DNA of 64,000 nt from Symsagittifera roscoffensis (taxonomy: Eukaryota; Xenacoelomorpha; Acoela; Convolutidae): positions 72,415,465-72,479,464 of the forward strand of contig NC_087064.1 in NCBI RefSeq assembly GCF_963678635.1, read 5' to 3'. Positions 1 through 11,900 of the stretch are shown here, one piece after another. The position numbers were made by a program, and so were the translations under genes. A model generated the notes under the pieces. That model searched no databases. It saw only the letters and a list, made by a program, of their open reading frames with translations, and had not been told where the DNA came from. The stretch's first letter is position 1. Every line of letters begins with the position of its first letter.

Positions 1-1090
1 ATGAACCTAAGTTAAGCACAAAAAAATTGAAAAAAAAAATCTCACATTGAAGCTCAACACTTTTTTCATAAAACCAGATCGACTAGAGAAAACTTGGTAA
101 TTTCTTCAAAAGGTTTCATTGAAATTGATCATTTCTTCGAAATGGATTGAAGGTTAGCTTCATTATGAGATAACATTTCCCCGAAATTCAGAAAAAGTCC
201 TTCAATTTTTTCTGTTAAACTGAGGTTAGTTTTTTCTGTTTAACTGAGGTTCTTTATTTTGCTTAAAAGATTTTGGCTTATAATATAACGGCGTAGTGGC
301 CTCATTTGGAGTCGTTTGATGAGCAAAAAAGTAGTATCTAAGTACTTTGAGGGGGACTTAAAAAATTGTTTTCAGTTTCGAGGTTGAAAACAATTTTTTT
401 CTGCTCAATGTGGGTTTCATCAAGAGATGCCGGTTTTCTTACCGCTTGGTAAGTTCAGTTTTGATACTAGTTTATCGTTCAATTGTTTTTTGTCTTACTT
501 GGACTGTTTTTCTTAAATGAACTTTTTAAAGACCAATCAAGACAAAGATGTGTTAAGTGTAGTATATCAGTTTTTTTTTCAAAATTATTTTTTTTTCGTT
601 TTTGTGCTATGTTTGAGTGTATCGCAAGTGTTCCGAAGCTTCGCTTTATCTCTGTCTCAAAATTTGAAATTTGCGAAAAAGTTACATTTGGCTGACATTT
701 TCTCGTGAACATAACATTTTTGTCACAGTTTTTAAATTACGTTTTTGTCGTTTTTATAAATTACGTTTTGTCGTCTAAGGTCCTATCGGTTGTAGATGGC
801 AAAATCCACCTCACGTAAGCATCGATTTCATGATGCAACGATTGGTTTTAAAAGGTTGAGTATGAAGACCAAATATGTATGTCATGGCCTAATTAGTCCG
901 TATGCCAAATTTTATAACAATCCGACAAGGTGAACAGAAACTTTACTCTAAAAAATTTGCAGGTGGCGGGAAAGGAAAAAAGCCTAAAGAAACAATGGCT
1001 TTAGATGATAAATAACGGTTGTAGATGACAAAATAAGAAATGTTGTGGAAACTGGAGCTTTTTAAGATCTACAGTGTGGTATTATTATAA
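1..1090. other. Non-coding AT-rich flank with a SINE-like tail
   Basis: No coding exon is recognised. At 619-655 lies the conserved SINE tail (ATCGCAAGTGTTCCGAAGCT...). Around 421-540 is a stretch similar to 32290-32420 (GCCGGTTTTCTTACCGCTT..GTAAGTTCAGTT). Nothing else can be supported. Confidence 0.5.
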
Positions 1091-1383
1091 TCATATTGGG
1101 TGATATATTACAATAGGTGGTAGGTTCAATTTCAATAGCTGGATCGCTTTTTTTGTACTTCGCACATTATCTATTTATCTACCTATATCTATATCTATCT
1201 ATACTATATTTAAATGCTAGTGACAGCTATCTCCCATGTTTAAGCATAATAATTTTGCATGTTTAACGAAAGAGTTTTTTCATGTTTAAGCTATATCATA
1301 TATTGCAATGCTTAAGAAAATTTTTCATTTAGTTTTCGGCAAGGTCGTTAATTTTTCAGTCATTTGTTTCGAGGCCAAATTAA

Positions 1384-1413
1384 GTCTGTCTGTCTGTCTG
1401 TCTGTCTGTCTGT
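1384..1413 (+). repeat. (GTCT)n microsatellite
   Basis: About seven uninterrupted tetranucleotide units inside element A. A separate interrupted TATC/TATA stretch lies at 1171-1207. Confidence 0.95.
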
Positions 1414-1639
1414 ATACCTGCTTTTTTAAATTAATTTGATTGTGTTTGTCTACCCGTCTCCTATTTTTTTTTAAAACTTTATTCTGTCAAAATTTTTATC
1501 TATTATAAATTTAAATGCGGGATTCACTATCTCGCCATGTTTAAGCTTTTTCAACGTATTTTTTGCATCTTTAACAAAAGAATTTTTTCACGCTTAAGCT
1601 ATATCGTATATTGCAATGGTTAAGGTTTTTTTTCGGTTT

Positions 1640-2620
1640 TCCCGTTTAAATTCAATTTTTTTCATCAAGTTTGTAATTAGCAACCCAAACGTTGGATGTT
1701 GTCAGAGTTTTTTCCAGGTTTTTCGATTCTGGCCTCCATATATGAATAACCAAATCCTTGTAGTTTTTCGAGATATGACGTTTTTTATGTTTTTTTCAAA
1801 AATTTTTCAAAAACTTAGTTGAAGATCTCAGTCCTGTTGTTGGACTTTGTGAGGGTACTCTCAGGGGTTGCGAATCTTGCCTCTAATTATGGCTGCTCAA
1901 ATCGTTGTAGTTTTCGAGATATGACTTTTTTTTAGGATTTAAAAAAAATTTCAGAAAATTTAGATATAAAAAAATGCACAAAATTTGATATTCCCATCTC
2001 GGTGGTGAGGCTCTGTCAGAGTGCTCTCAGGAGTTGCGGTTTTTGCCTCCAAATATGACTGCTCAAATCCTTGTAGTTTTCGAAATATGACGTTTTTTAT
2101 GTTTTTCTTCGAAATTTTCAAAAAAAAAATTAGATGTTAAAAAATTACAAAATTTTGAAAATCTCAATCCTGTTATTGAAATCTGTGAGAGTACTCTCAT
2201 GGGGTTGCAAATCTTGCCTCCAAATATGACTGCTCAAATCTTGGTAGTTTTTGAGATTTGAAATTTTTTCTGGTTTTCAAAACAAAATACATCTTTTTAG
2301 AAAACTTAAGGTGAAGTTTCTCAAAATTTGAATTTCCCAACGTTGTAGTTGGGTACCGTAAGAGTACTCTCAGGAGTTGTTAATCTTGCGTCCAAATGCG
2401 ACTGCTCAATTTCTTTTAGCTTCCCAGATGTGACGTTTCTTAGTTCATTTTAAATTTTTCGAAGAACTTATATAAAACTTCACAAAATTTTATGGTTCTT
2501 CAAAATTTGTATAAAAAACTTGAATAAAATTTTTGCAAAATTTGTAATTACGAACCCTGTAGTTGGATGCTGTCAAAGCACACTCAAAGAATGCAGATCG
2601 TATTTCCAATATATGCGGTT
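1640..2620 (+). repeat. Tandem array of ~146-173-bp units inside element A
   Basis: The motif TTGTAGTTTTCGAGATATGA, with variants, recurs at about 1757, 1903, 2070, 2239 and 2412. Each follows CTGCTCAAAT and is preceded by a GTACTCTCAGGGGTTGC-type segment. That gives about six diverged units. Open frames in the array are short and not conserved between units. Confidence 0.8.
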
Positions 2621-2820
2621 TATCATGAGTACCGGAGGTGCGTTTTACGCTAGTTTAAAAATTAGCATTTCATTTGACAGAGTAATGTATTTACAAAACT
2701 TATTTTAGTCTTAGTACAAGTGATGAAAAATGAAATGACTATATTATGCATTATAGTTCTGAAGTTTAATACATGCACTATACTCAAAATTGCCACCTAT
2801 TGTAACATCACCTCATATTG

Positions 2821-3792
2821 GACGTAATTCGGATTACATGTGTCGAGAAAAACTTGTCTTATTTTTTTTGCTGTTGAAATTTAGCAAAGTGTGAATAATT
2901 TAACCAAGATTCTTTATTTCTACGTTCAATATGTCCATTTTTAGAAAATAAATGTTTTATGATTATGATTTTCAAAACATTTTTATCTGCGGGCTTAACT
3001 TATACTGATTTGATCGCTTCAAAAACACATTTAAAGTTCTATAAAAAAGATTTCGAAAATAAGTATTTCATCCCTAGTGAACAGTACTCGGAATTGATAC
3101 ATATTTGACTAAAGAACCTAGAAAATTCTGATGTACAATCATTCCAGATTGAACGTTATTTCCACTAGATTGCTGAAACTGTCTAAGAATCTGATATTTA
3201 TGTTTTAAAGCAGTAGAATATATACTGTAAAATTAAATTTTAAGAAATACTGTAGCGAATGATTTTAGAAAACCAAATTAGTTGGCATGAAATTGTTTAA
3301 AAAATGGAAAATATAACCTTTAAAAGAATCGAAGAATCTGATGTGATATATTGCTTATAAATTGTCTTCTGCGCCATAGCAAACTAATAAAAAGTAGTTT
3401 CCCCTACTCGGAAGAAATAGCAAGTTGGCGTAAACGTCAACTTCCAAAATAAACGATGATGCATGAACATAATTTTGAATATCCCAAAAAATTCGCCCTC
3501 CAAAAGCAAAACAGTCTACTTACGACGAATAAAAATGATTAATGTTGTTAGTCAGCGACTGTCATTAAAAAATATTTTTTTTTTCTGTGCTCATTGCGTG
3601 TTGATTCGTGTTCTTTTCATTCCATTAATCCCTGAAATGTGTGCGGCAGTTATAGCATGATTTTTATACTTGACTAGTTTGTTGATATTTTTTTATGTTT
3701 CCGTATTCTTTGTTTTGCTGCTCCCCCTTCCCCTAATTGAAAATAAACAGCCGCTGTTCGCAACTCTCCGTCCACTGTCTTCCTTTATTTTC
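2821..3792. other. Non-coding stretch
   Basis: AT-rich with short open frames lacking any recognisable pattern. No repeat or RNA signature is seen. Confidence 0.4.
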
Positions 3793-3942
3793 CAGCCTAT
3801 TGCGTCGCAGTATTTGCTGAAATACTATGCCGACCGTTTAAATGAGCTAAAGCCAAATAGAGAAATAGAAAATAAAATACTTACGCAACTGACTGAGAGA
3901 GTAGAAAGAAATAAAAGTATATCAAATTTATTCAATAAATAA
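3793..3942 (+). CDS. Possible terminal exon of an unrecognised gene
   Basis: Begins after a pyrimidine-rich acceptor (CTTCCTTTATTTTCCAG) and runs 49 codons to TAA. AATAAATAAAATAA follows at once, so a polyadenylation signal overlaps the stop. The peptide PIASQYLLKYYADRLNELKP continues into a charged, helix-like stretch (EIENKILTQLTERVERNKSI). I do not recognise a family and found no upstream exon in the window, so it may be chance or a retrotransposed remnant. Confidence 0.3.
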   Translation, partial: QPIASQYLLKYYADRLNELKPNREIENKILTQLTERVERNKSISNLFNK

Positions 3943-3946
3943 AATA

Positions 3947-5840
3947 ACGCTACTTTACTCCGCTTGTTCCTTCATTATTTTGTTGATTTTTTATTAAAAT
4001 TTTTTAAACGACGTATTCTCGTTTTTAAGGCTGATTATAACGGCATACAGATACAAACAACCCAGCTACAGCTTGCTATCAAGTTTTCTATAAAACGTAA
4101 TTTAAAACCCAATAGCTACATAAAATTTAACCCCAAAATTTAAATTTGGATCCAGTTTTTGTATAAAGCTGAAGTTCCAGTAAATTATATCTCAGTTTTC
4201 TTACAAATTTAGTTATTTATACCTTTTTATGCTGTGTTCTTGAGGGGTCTTCAGTCGTGGAAAAATGAATGGGGAGTTATCAAAATTAGTTGCCATTATC
4301 CAGCTCATATCTTCTCTTCTTCCTCTCGGTAATTATGTGTTGAAAAAATTAATTCAAAAGAGTCATTAGATTTTTTGAGATATATAGTTTAAAAATAACA
4401 ACCAGAAAGAGTTGCCTCAGAGCAAAATGTTTTTGAGATGATTTTTCAAATTGTTTAATCTAAATGAGTCTGATAGGAACATGTTTTTAAAGTTAAACAG
4501 CATTCGGGTACTCTTGTGAGCCAGTTTCTTAGCGTTTTTCTTGATATTTTTTTCGAGACAATTTGTTAATGTTTTTCTGCGTTTACATTCAGGATTTCTT
4601 GGCCGGCTACTTTGATTTTGCTCTTGTTTGTGTGTTTTTGAATGTTTTAGAGCATAAAAGGCTAGCTGGAACTTACAAGTAACATCCTGTTCTCGTATTT
4701 TTTGGTTAATACCGTAGATTTAAGAAGAGTTCTTATAAGCTGTCATACAACAAAATTAATTATTATGACCGCGTCGCTCTAACTCATCGGAAGGAACTGT
4801 GAATTAGCTTGTGTTTTTTTCTTGTTTGATTTTGACTATTTCAAATAAAGCTCGTACGGTTTAACTGTGGTATCATATTAAAGCCCTTCGAAAGGTTACT
4901 CAGATTCCAGAAATATCTTAAAGGTTGTCTAATAAAACTTTTCAGACTGAAATGACGCAAAGTTTACGAATGATACTGAACTTTGAATTCAATTCTAATA
5001 CAATTTACATTAATTTAGCTATAACGGATTCGATGTTTTAGGAGCTTAATACTTTATTCAATTGCCTTTAACTGAAAAAATGAATAGAAACTTTGGCAAA
5101 AAAATGATTTTTTTAAAACTTTATCCGATGTCTTATTGATTGCTGGAACGGCTTATGTTTTTTTAGCTAATTGGCGGAAGTTACGGGTTTATTGGGACGC
5201 TAATGCGCAGCGTAATGATGTTTGACAAAAATTTTCTAACCAATATTATAAATCAAGAGTTCTTCCGGAAAAGGGTTTTTTTTTTTAAGTTGACCAATTT
5301 TTTTTTCATTTACACTTACAAATTTGATATGGTATAGTTCGCTTCTTGTAGGTATCAATGCAATTTTTTAAATCATTTTTAGATAGTCCAGATTTGTCAC
5401 ATTCAAAACTTAAAGCTCTGTTTTAAACAGCTGTATTTTTCATTCCCCCCCCTATTTTTGTTCCGACCATTGAAAAATGGACAGGAACTTTGTATTCGGG
5501 TGTGTTTTAGTTTTTTTGTTTTCCTCGGAAAATCAGCTATCAGGAATAATTGTCGGAGTGAGTTGAGTGATATATCATATTAAAGCCCTTTCAGTCGTGA
5601 TTCGAGCGACATTTTAAAATTTCCCAGTGGCGAGAAAAATAGGTTTGAAATTTTTGATTTTTCGTCTAACTTCGAGCAAGTAAAGCAAGCAAGCTGGCTT
5701 AAAATAGCTTATTTATGCTTAATTTAAGCCGTAAAAACTTAATTTCACTCGAATGAAGTTATTTTTTGAATTTCTCGGCGAAATTTTTTAAATGATTTTA
5801 CAAAAACTGCTGTCCACTTTGCTTTTTTTGTTACTATGGC
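3947..5840. other. Non-coding stretch with a short dispersed motif
   Basis: Low-complexity AT-rich DNA with T-runs. ATCATATTAAAGCCCTT occurs at about 4871 and again at about 5575, a sign of a small diverged repeat. No gene signal is seen. Confidence 0.4.
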
Positions 5841-6322
5841 TGACGAATATGCCTAAGTGTTTTGTTCACATCCTTTTTTATCACACCAAGCAGAAAAAAA
5901 AATGACACTAATTTGAAAGAACAACTTGTTTTTGTGTTTTTTAAGACTATGATCGGAGCATTCTGTGCTATTTGCTCAGTAACCGGCTATCCTTGTTTTA
6001 CAGTAATTTTTGATTGAGTTGAAATGAAAGCTAGATATTTTTTGGGTGATATGTCACAATAGGGGGTAATTTTGAGTGTAATGACGAATATGCCTAAGTG
6101 TTTTGTTCACATCCTTTTTTATCACACCAAGCCGGAAAAAAAACGACACTAATTTGAAAGAACAACTTGTTTTTGTGTTTTTTAAGACTATGATCGGAGC
6201 ATTCTGTGCTATTTGCTCAGTAACCGGCTATCCTTGTTTTACAGTAGTTTTTGATTGAGTTGAAATAAAAGCTAGATATTTTTTGGGTGATATGTTACAA
6301 TAGGTGGTAATTTTGAGTATAA
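5841..6322 (+). repeat. 241-bp tandem duplication containing an element B end
   Basis: TGACGAATATGCCTAAGTG at 5841 recurs at 6082, and the following ~240 bases are near-identical in both. Each unit ends with about 40 bases of the element A/B terminus (GGTGATATGT.ACAATAGG...). The duplication therefore happened after element B inserted. Confidence 0.9.
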
Positions 6323-6714
6323 TGCATGTATTAAATTTCAGAACTATAATGCATAATATAGTCATTTCATTTTCAATCAAATGTACTGCTCTTAAGATAT
6401 TTTTGTAAATACATTACTCTGCCAAATGGAATGCAATTCAAAGATGAAAATTTCGCACTTCCCCAGGTTGACCTCCATAAACCGAAAATAATTATCTTAC
6501 ATTTCCCCACACCGAAAATGCTTATCATACAATTGCCTACATCAAATGTATGGAAAATTGCTAATCATACAATTTTTAAAAACCATTGAAAAAAGATTCG
6601 ATCTACTTGCTAGAAAATTTGGCTTTTGAAGCAAATTATAATTAATGTGCGAAGTATAACGAAAAGCAATCCAGCTATTGAAATTGAACCTGCCACCTAT
6701 TGTAATATATCACC
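6286..6714. mobile_element. Element B: short inverted relative of element A
   Basis: Its left end (GGTGATATGTTACAATAGG, then TAATTTTGAGTATAATGC) matches the right end of element A in reverse for about 140 bases. Its right end (6640-6714) matches A's left end in reverse for about 75 bases. It is therefore the same family in opposite orientation with the centre deleted. No matching 8-bp flanks are found. The left flank belongs to a 241-bp tandem duplication, which may have destroyed the target site. Confidence 0.75.
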
Positions 6715-8654
6715 ATTCTACTCTTTTTGTTTAAACCCTCATGAGTTGGGATTGAAGGTTTGTTTGGTTCAATGTGCCCAAATAGGCAGCATAATGATTG
6801 CAAAACAGACTGTTTTCTGAGGCGATTGGATATTTAAGAAAAATTCGAATATCTGATACGGAGTGTTTTACAATGTGCCTCCGCGTTGAGCGTCATAGAA
6901 TTTGGCAATAAAGCGCGGATAACACAACTGGCAATTCAATTTCTTTGAGACTGGTTGCTGTGCAATGAGCCCGGACTCGTACAACCGGATACTTATCTGC
7001 ATTTGTCAAAATAAAAAAACTGGAAAAAGTTTACACTTCAAAAACTAAGCACTAACAGCGCATAATTTAGTTGTTTTGCTTAATTTAATCAATTTAATGC
7101 TCTCCCTTAAAGTAACTAGCCTAATTGGTATCAGTCATCATTCAGTATCGCAGATCAAACTGATCAAAAAATGAAAACTTCAACCATTTTTTTTCTATAA
7201 TTTATCCCATTTGACGTTAGTGATGGTACCTGAAATAGCGCGGACAAAACACCCAAATCTGAAGTCACTCAAAATGGTTCAAACAATAATTTATCTTGGA
7301 AAGTTTCTAGTATACCAAAATTTTTGCAGCCAACAGTCCAATTAAACAATCACGACATATTTCTTCCATTCTGAAGTTCCAGCACAAAAAAATATTTTTT
7401 CAAATAAGCGAATTAATAATTGCGACTTTTGAAGAAGTTTGCAGCGTATATAGTTTTTCGTGAGCCTAATCGAATTCATAAAAATTGTTTAGTCAAAATT
7501 GAACCCTTGTGCTGGTTGGGCTCAAACGTTTCGGGTATTTGATCTCCAATAAACGTTGATTCTGAACCTAATTTTTCAAATCCAAGTTGCCATTATGACA
7601 TTGATCTCAAACAGTTTTTGACAAATGTTAGTGTTCGATGTCATTCATCCTCGGCAGTTGGCAGTTGCGATCAACAATATCGTCAAAGCAGGCTTTTGGC
7701 ATTTAACGGGGAACCGGACAAATTATAAAGATGGTTTCAGTTTTCTTGAATTCTCAAAAATATCTCAAAAAAATAATAGCGTTTTGTGCTAGTTTTTTCA
7801 CTTTTACATTAAAAATTAGTCTTAAGTATGTGCTGCTAGCTCAACAGGTTCTCGGGCTGTTTGTTTTTATCTTTTTATCTATTCGCCTTGGGGTGTAGCG
7901 ACTTGCATGCGTGCCGCTTAGCATGCGCAATTAAAGTAGTCACTTTGATGCGGCATTTAATGAGTACTCTTAACCGTTGATTTAATTCTTTACAGGGTGG
8001 TTATTCTTTATTACGAACCATAAGAGATAATTGAAAAGATCTCGTTTTTTTTTCAAATTCAATTTTTCTTTTTTCCTATATTTCTGTCCTGTACATTTTT
8101 TTCATTTTATGTTGCGTTACATGAACTTTTGGTCGACTCATCATTTGCGACCAAAAATTAGGTCTAATTATTGCTGCATGGTTCTAGAATCTAGACTCAA
8201 AATTATTCAAGTACGCACAAATTTTCAATTAAGCTTGGTTAGGGTCTCGAAGTTGGCAGCCCAATCCACTAATGAAAATGGTTTTAAACAATTACCTGTA
8301 AACAAAGTCTGTTCAAAGCCTTGATTGTCGCCTCAATTAACAAAAGTACTCGTTATTGTTTTTTGCTATTCGCTCAAAGCTGACTAATGGTAATTTCGGT
8401 ACACAGGGGGTAATTTAGAGGATTATTTCCAATTTGGAAATCTCTTTCCTATTCTTCAAATCAGACTTAGGAAAGTACCCCGGAAATAAACACGCGCGTT
8501 ACTTTACCTTTGAATGAAAAATTAGAGTACCATTAAAATATACAAAAATATCAAAAACACAGTTTTCCGCATTCTGTCAAAATTTACAAAATTTGTGCTA
8601 TATCTCTTTTTTATTTTCCCGTATTGTATCAATTTAAAAGTTGCCAAAGTCAAA
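6715..8654. other. Region upstream of the receptor gene
   Basis: Probably holds the promoter and 5' UTR of the Kirrel-like gene, but no TATA box, CpG cluster or initiator stands out. Open frames here (for example 8031-8324) are T-rich and pattern-less. A 5' non-coding exon cannot be excluded. Confidence 0.4.
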
Positions 8655-8961
8655 ATGTTCGGTGTCGGTTATGACAAATATTTAACTGTTAACTGGAATT
8701 GTCTTCTATCTCTGCTAAGTCTCTGTTCGGCTTACTTCTCAGGCGATACAAGCAAGATGTATAACAAACACGAAGTGATCACACGAGCTGCATTCGATAA
8801 GCCGATAGTGAAGAAGGACGACAGTGCTCGATTCGTGTGTGAGTACGGGGCTATGTTGCAATTTGGAGAGGGAAGGTACCATGCGGTCATCCAGTTCCCG
8901 AATAACAAGAGATATGTCTCAGATTTAATTGCGTATAAACCAGAAGGCGTCTCCGTAGATT
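8655..8961 (+). CDS. Exon 1: signal peptide and first half of Ig1
   Basis: Encodes residues 1-102 and ends in phase 1 at a GTAAGT donor (8962). A hydrophobic run at residues 14-29 (WNCLLSLLSLCSAYFS) reads as a signal peptide, with cleavage probably near residue 30. The first Ig1 cysteine is C62. The usual core tryptophan some 12-14 residues later is absent: the expected place reads AVIQF. The open frame runs 60 nt further upstream but contains no other ATG, which fixes the start. Confidence 0.85.
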
Positions 8962-11900
8962 GTAAGTAGAACACATCTTGATTTTCTAAAAGCAAAACAA
9001 TCCTGTTGAAAAACAAATTCGGCTCACTTACGCAATGCAATTTTCCTCTAAGTTTCTGTTTTTTTTTCTTCAGTTTAGTAAGTAAAACATTATCCGAAAA
9101 TGCAGAATATACTGAAGTACGAATGAGCAGAGCTCCATCAGAGAACTCAAGTCTCTTTAACAAGTGTTTTTTGATACAAAAACTTCAAAAAAATTGGGTG
9201 GTTTGGTGATACTTTGGCAAAATGGTACTTGTGTGTTTCACCATATGCGGTATTATTGGATAGTGTTTGCAAGATTCCTTGAGGTCACTACATCCTTGAG
9301 GATCCAACATTGATTGAGATATTCTGTTATCAAAAAATACCATCTGCTAAACATTCCCATACAACACACTATGTAAATTTTGTTCGATAACTATGAATAA
9401 GTTTTTCATAGTTTGTGTGGGACTGTTTTCCGTTTCGTACATGAGCACGAGTCTTTTACTCGTCAATTAATGCTCCAAATTTTTTGGTCGTTACTTTTTC
9501 TGATGTTCGATTGGGTTTCAGTCAACGAGGAGCGGAATTCGTTTGAGGTCAACATACCCCACGCCAAGTTGTCTGATGCAGGGGAGTATTTGTGCAGCTA
9601 CACGGCAGGAAGTAACGCCCAGTACGACATCAAAGTGGTTGAAGACACGCCAGGCAGAGTGGCGTCTCTAAACGTCATAGGTATAGTAGACCCTTGTCTG
9701 ATTTTTGCTGTCAGGTTTTAATATCAGGGAGGGTCCCTCATAATGATCCTTTGAAGAGTGCATTCAAAATCATGCAGTTTGTCGTCTTCTGATTTCTTTT
9801 ATGCTCAGTTTTTTTGAAGCAAATCTAAGATTTCAAAATTTAAGAGATCCAAGATTCTCAATATAAAAATTGAGGTTTTCAAAAAATTTTGGTTATCTGA
9901 TAATGATCTGTGAATAAATTTCATAGTTTTTTATTGTGTTGCAGTGGGAACTAGTCCCCCCATCATCCGTGGCAGCAGCACCCCCGAGGTGAAGGCGGGG
10001 GAGTTACACAACCTCACATGTGAAGTGAGACAGAGTTACCCGCAGGCGGACATAGTGTGGGAGGACGACAAAGGACACTCTCTGAAAATCAATCCCAACA
10101 TGTACTTCGAGATTAAGACCAAAAAGAACGGTCAGTACGCTTCTGGCTAGTTTTTAATGTAATTACTGTATCTTTTTTGCTAGTTTTTAATGTAATTACT
10201 GTACACTTTTTGCTAGTTTATAGTGTAATTACTTTATTTGGACATGCATGATTTTCTCGGTTTGTGATCTGACAACTGATGCCTTGCTCTTGAACAACAA
10301 AAAAGAAGCATCATAAAAAAGGCGGAGATACAAACTTGTTCAGATTCGGCCGCGTTTCGCGCAAAAAATTTTGATGCAACCTTTTTTGCATCTAAGGATC
10401 GCTTTATGGGTCATGCTTGGACAACGATGCTGTTTGAACAATAGTAGGATTTAGATGTTATTCAGTATTGGATATTTGACGCCCGTGTTTAGGCTCCATG
10501 GACACTTGGATATTTCTTTTTGCCTCAGCAATAAAAACCAATACAAATTGAACTGACATTGTTCTAAAGTTTCAATAGATTGTTTGTTTCAGAGCAGTAA
10601 AAAACTTTTGTCGGTCAAATTGCAAAAGTAGTGCTTAATATTTGTTCAAGTGACAGATACGAGACGATTGGTACATTAGTAGTATCGTCATTGACTTATA
10701 GTATATAGATATGGTATATAGATTCTGATGGAGGGTAGTATGAATTCAGGGTTGTTGTCTTCTTGAGATGGTAGGGATTATGAGAAGTTTGTCATCTCCA
10801 GTGCACTTCTGCTTGTCCAGCTGCAGAGAAGATTATCTCTGGTCAATATTAATATCAACATCTCTGGTTATGAGTCATAGACCATGGTTAAGATGCAAGT
10901 TGTTTTTAACGTGGAGTATGGAGGCACAAATCAGAACAGGATTATATAATATCAGTTCTTTAGTTTCTGGTATAGTAACAGGAAGTATCTTTTACCGTTG
11001 TCTAAATAGGCTAGATTTAGCGAAGATAAAAAACGATAAAAAGAGAAACCCTCGAATTAAATAAAAGGCGATAATGAGACGATAAATAACAACAATAGGT
11101 TGAAAATCTATTACGAGACTAATATGAGTAGCGAGTAACATTACTAGACCAGAAGTTTTGATATCTGCTGGTGTTCGATCCACCAATTAGCAAAAATGTT
11201 CTTCAAAAAGTGATACTATTGAAATCCAGTGTCGATGATGCAATAACCTGTTGTTTGTGTTGTTTAGAGGATGGTTTAATCTCCACTACGAGTATCATGA
11301 GCTTCACTCCTGCGAGGGAAGAGGACAGGAGAGTGTATGTGTGCAAGGCCAAGAATGACGCCGACGTTGCATTCAAAAACGACTCCGTCACACTCAACGT
11401 CCGATGTTAGTAGAATTCGAACCTTTTAACAGCCCCTTCGAAATGAAATAGGAACATTCGGTACTAGTCTCAAATTGTGACACCTTAACCGCTGGATTAG
11501 CCCATTTTTTGATAATCTTTTCAGTTCAATTTTCAGTTTTCAATTGCGAAACTCAGGGCTTTTTGATTGAGAGATTGTACGGTATTTTTTTTGGTAAGCA
11601 ATATAGCTTTTTCTGAAACATGGTTGGTTGTAGGTCGATACAATATATAATAATTTTTTTCCAAATTCCTTTCTTTGAACATTAAATTTCTATTCTATCT
11701 GAGCTGATTATGTCGACTTCGACTACCTTTTTTCTCTTTTTCTTTTCAAATGGAGTCCGATTAACTGTTTATTATTACTGACCAAGCCAAAAGCAATTAG
11801 TCCCCCTCTCCGACCCTTTTCTTATTGTTTCCAGGAGCATCCTTGGAACCCCTAGTCCACATTTTAGACGCTCTTTCCCCTTCCCCCCTTACCTCTAATC

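Larger units (their letters stand above)
1099..2812. mobile_element. Element A: non-autonomous DNA transposon with 8-bp TSD and an internal tandem array
   Basis: Flanked by TCATATTG on both sides (1091-1098 and 2813-2820). The ends are GGTGATATATTACAATAGG on the left and the inverse of GGTGATGTTACAATAGG on the right. No coding region is visible. The interior holds TATC and GTCT microsatellites (1171-1207, 1384-1413), a ~300-bp direct duplication (about 1198 and 1499) and a tandem array of ~168-bp units. GG-starting ends with 8-bp TSDs occur in Merlin elements; hAT also makes 8-bp TSDs. The superfamily is not settled. Confidence 0.85.

Noticed and set aside
479..712. Overlapping frames on both strands near the window start
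   Set aside because: Frames on both strands overlap fully, lack splice context and include the SINE tail.
8732..9163. 143-codon minus-strand frame
   Set aside because: Antisense shadow of exon 1 and its intron, with no domain pattern. The plus-strand exon has Ig motifs and matching splice sites.
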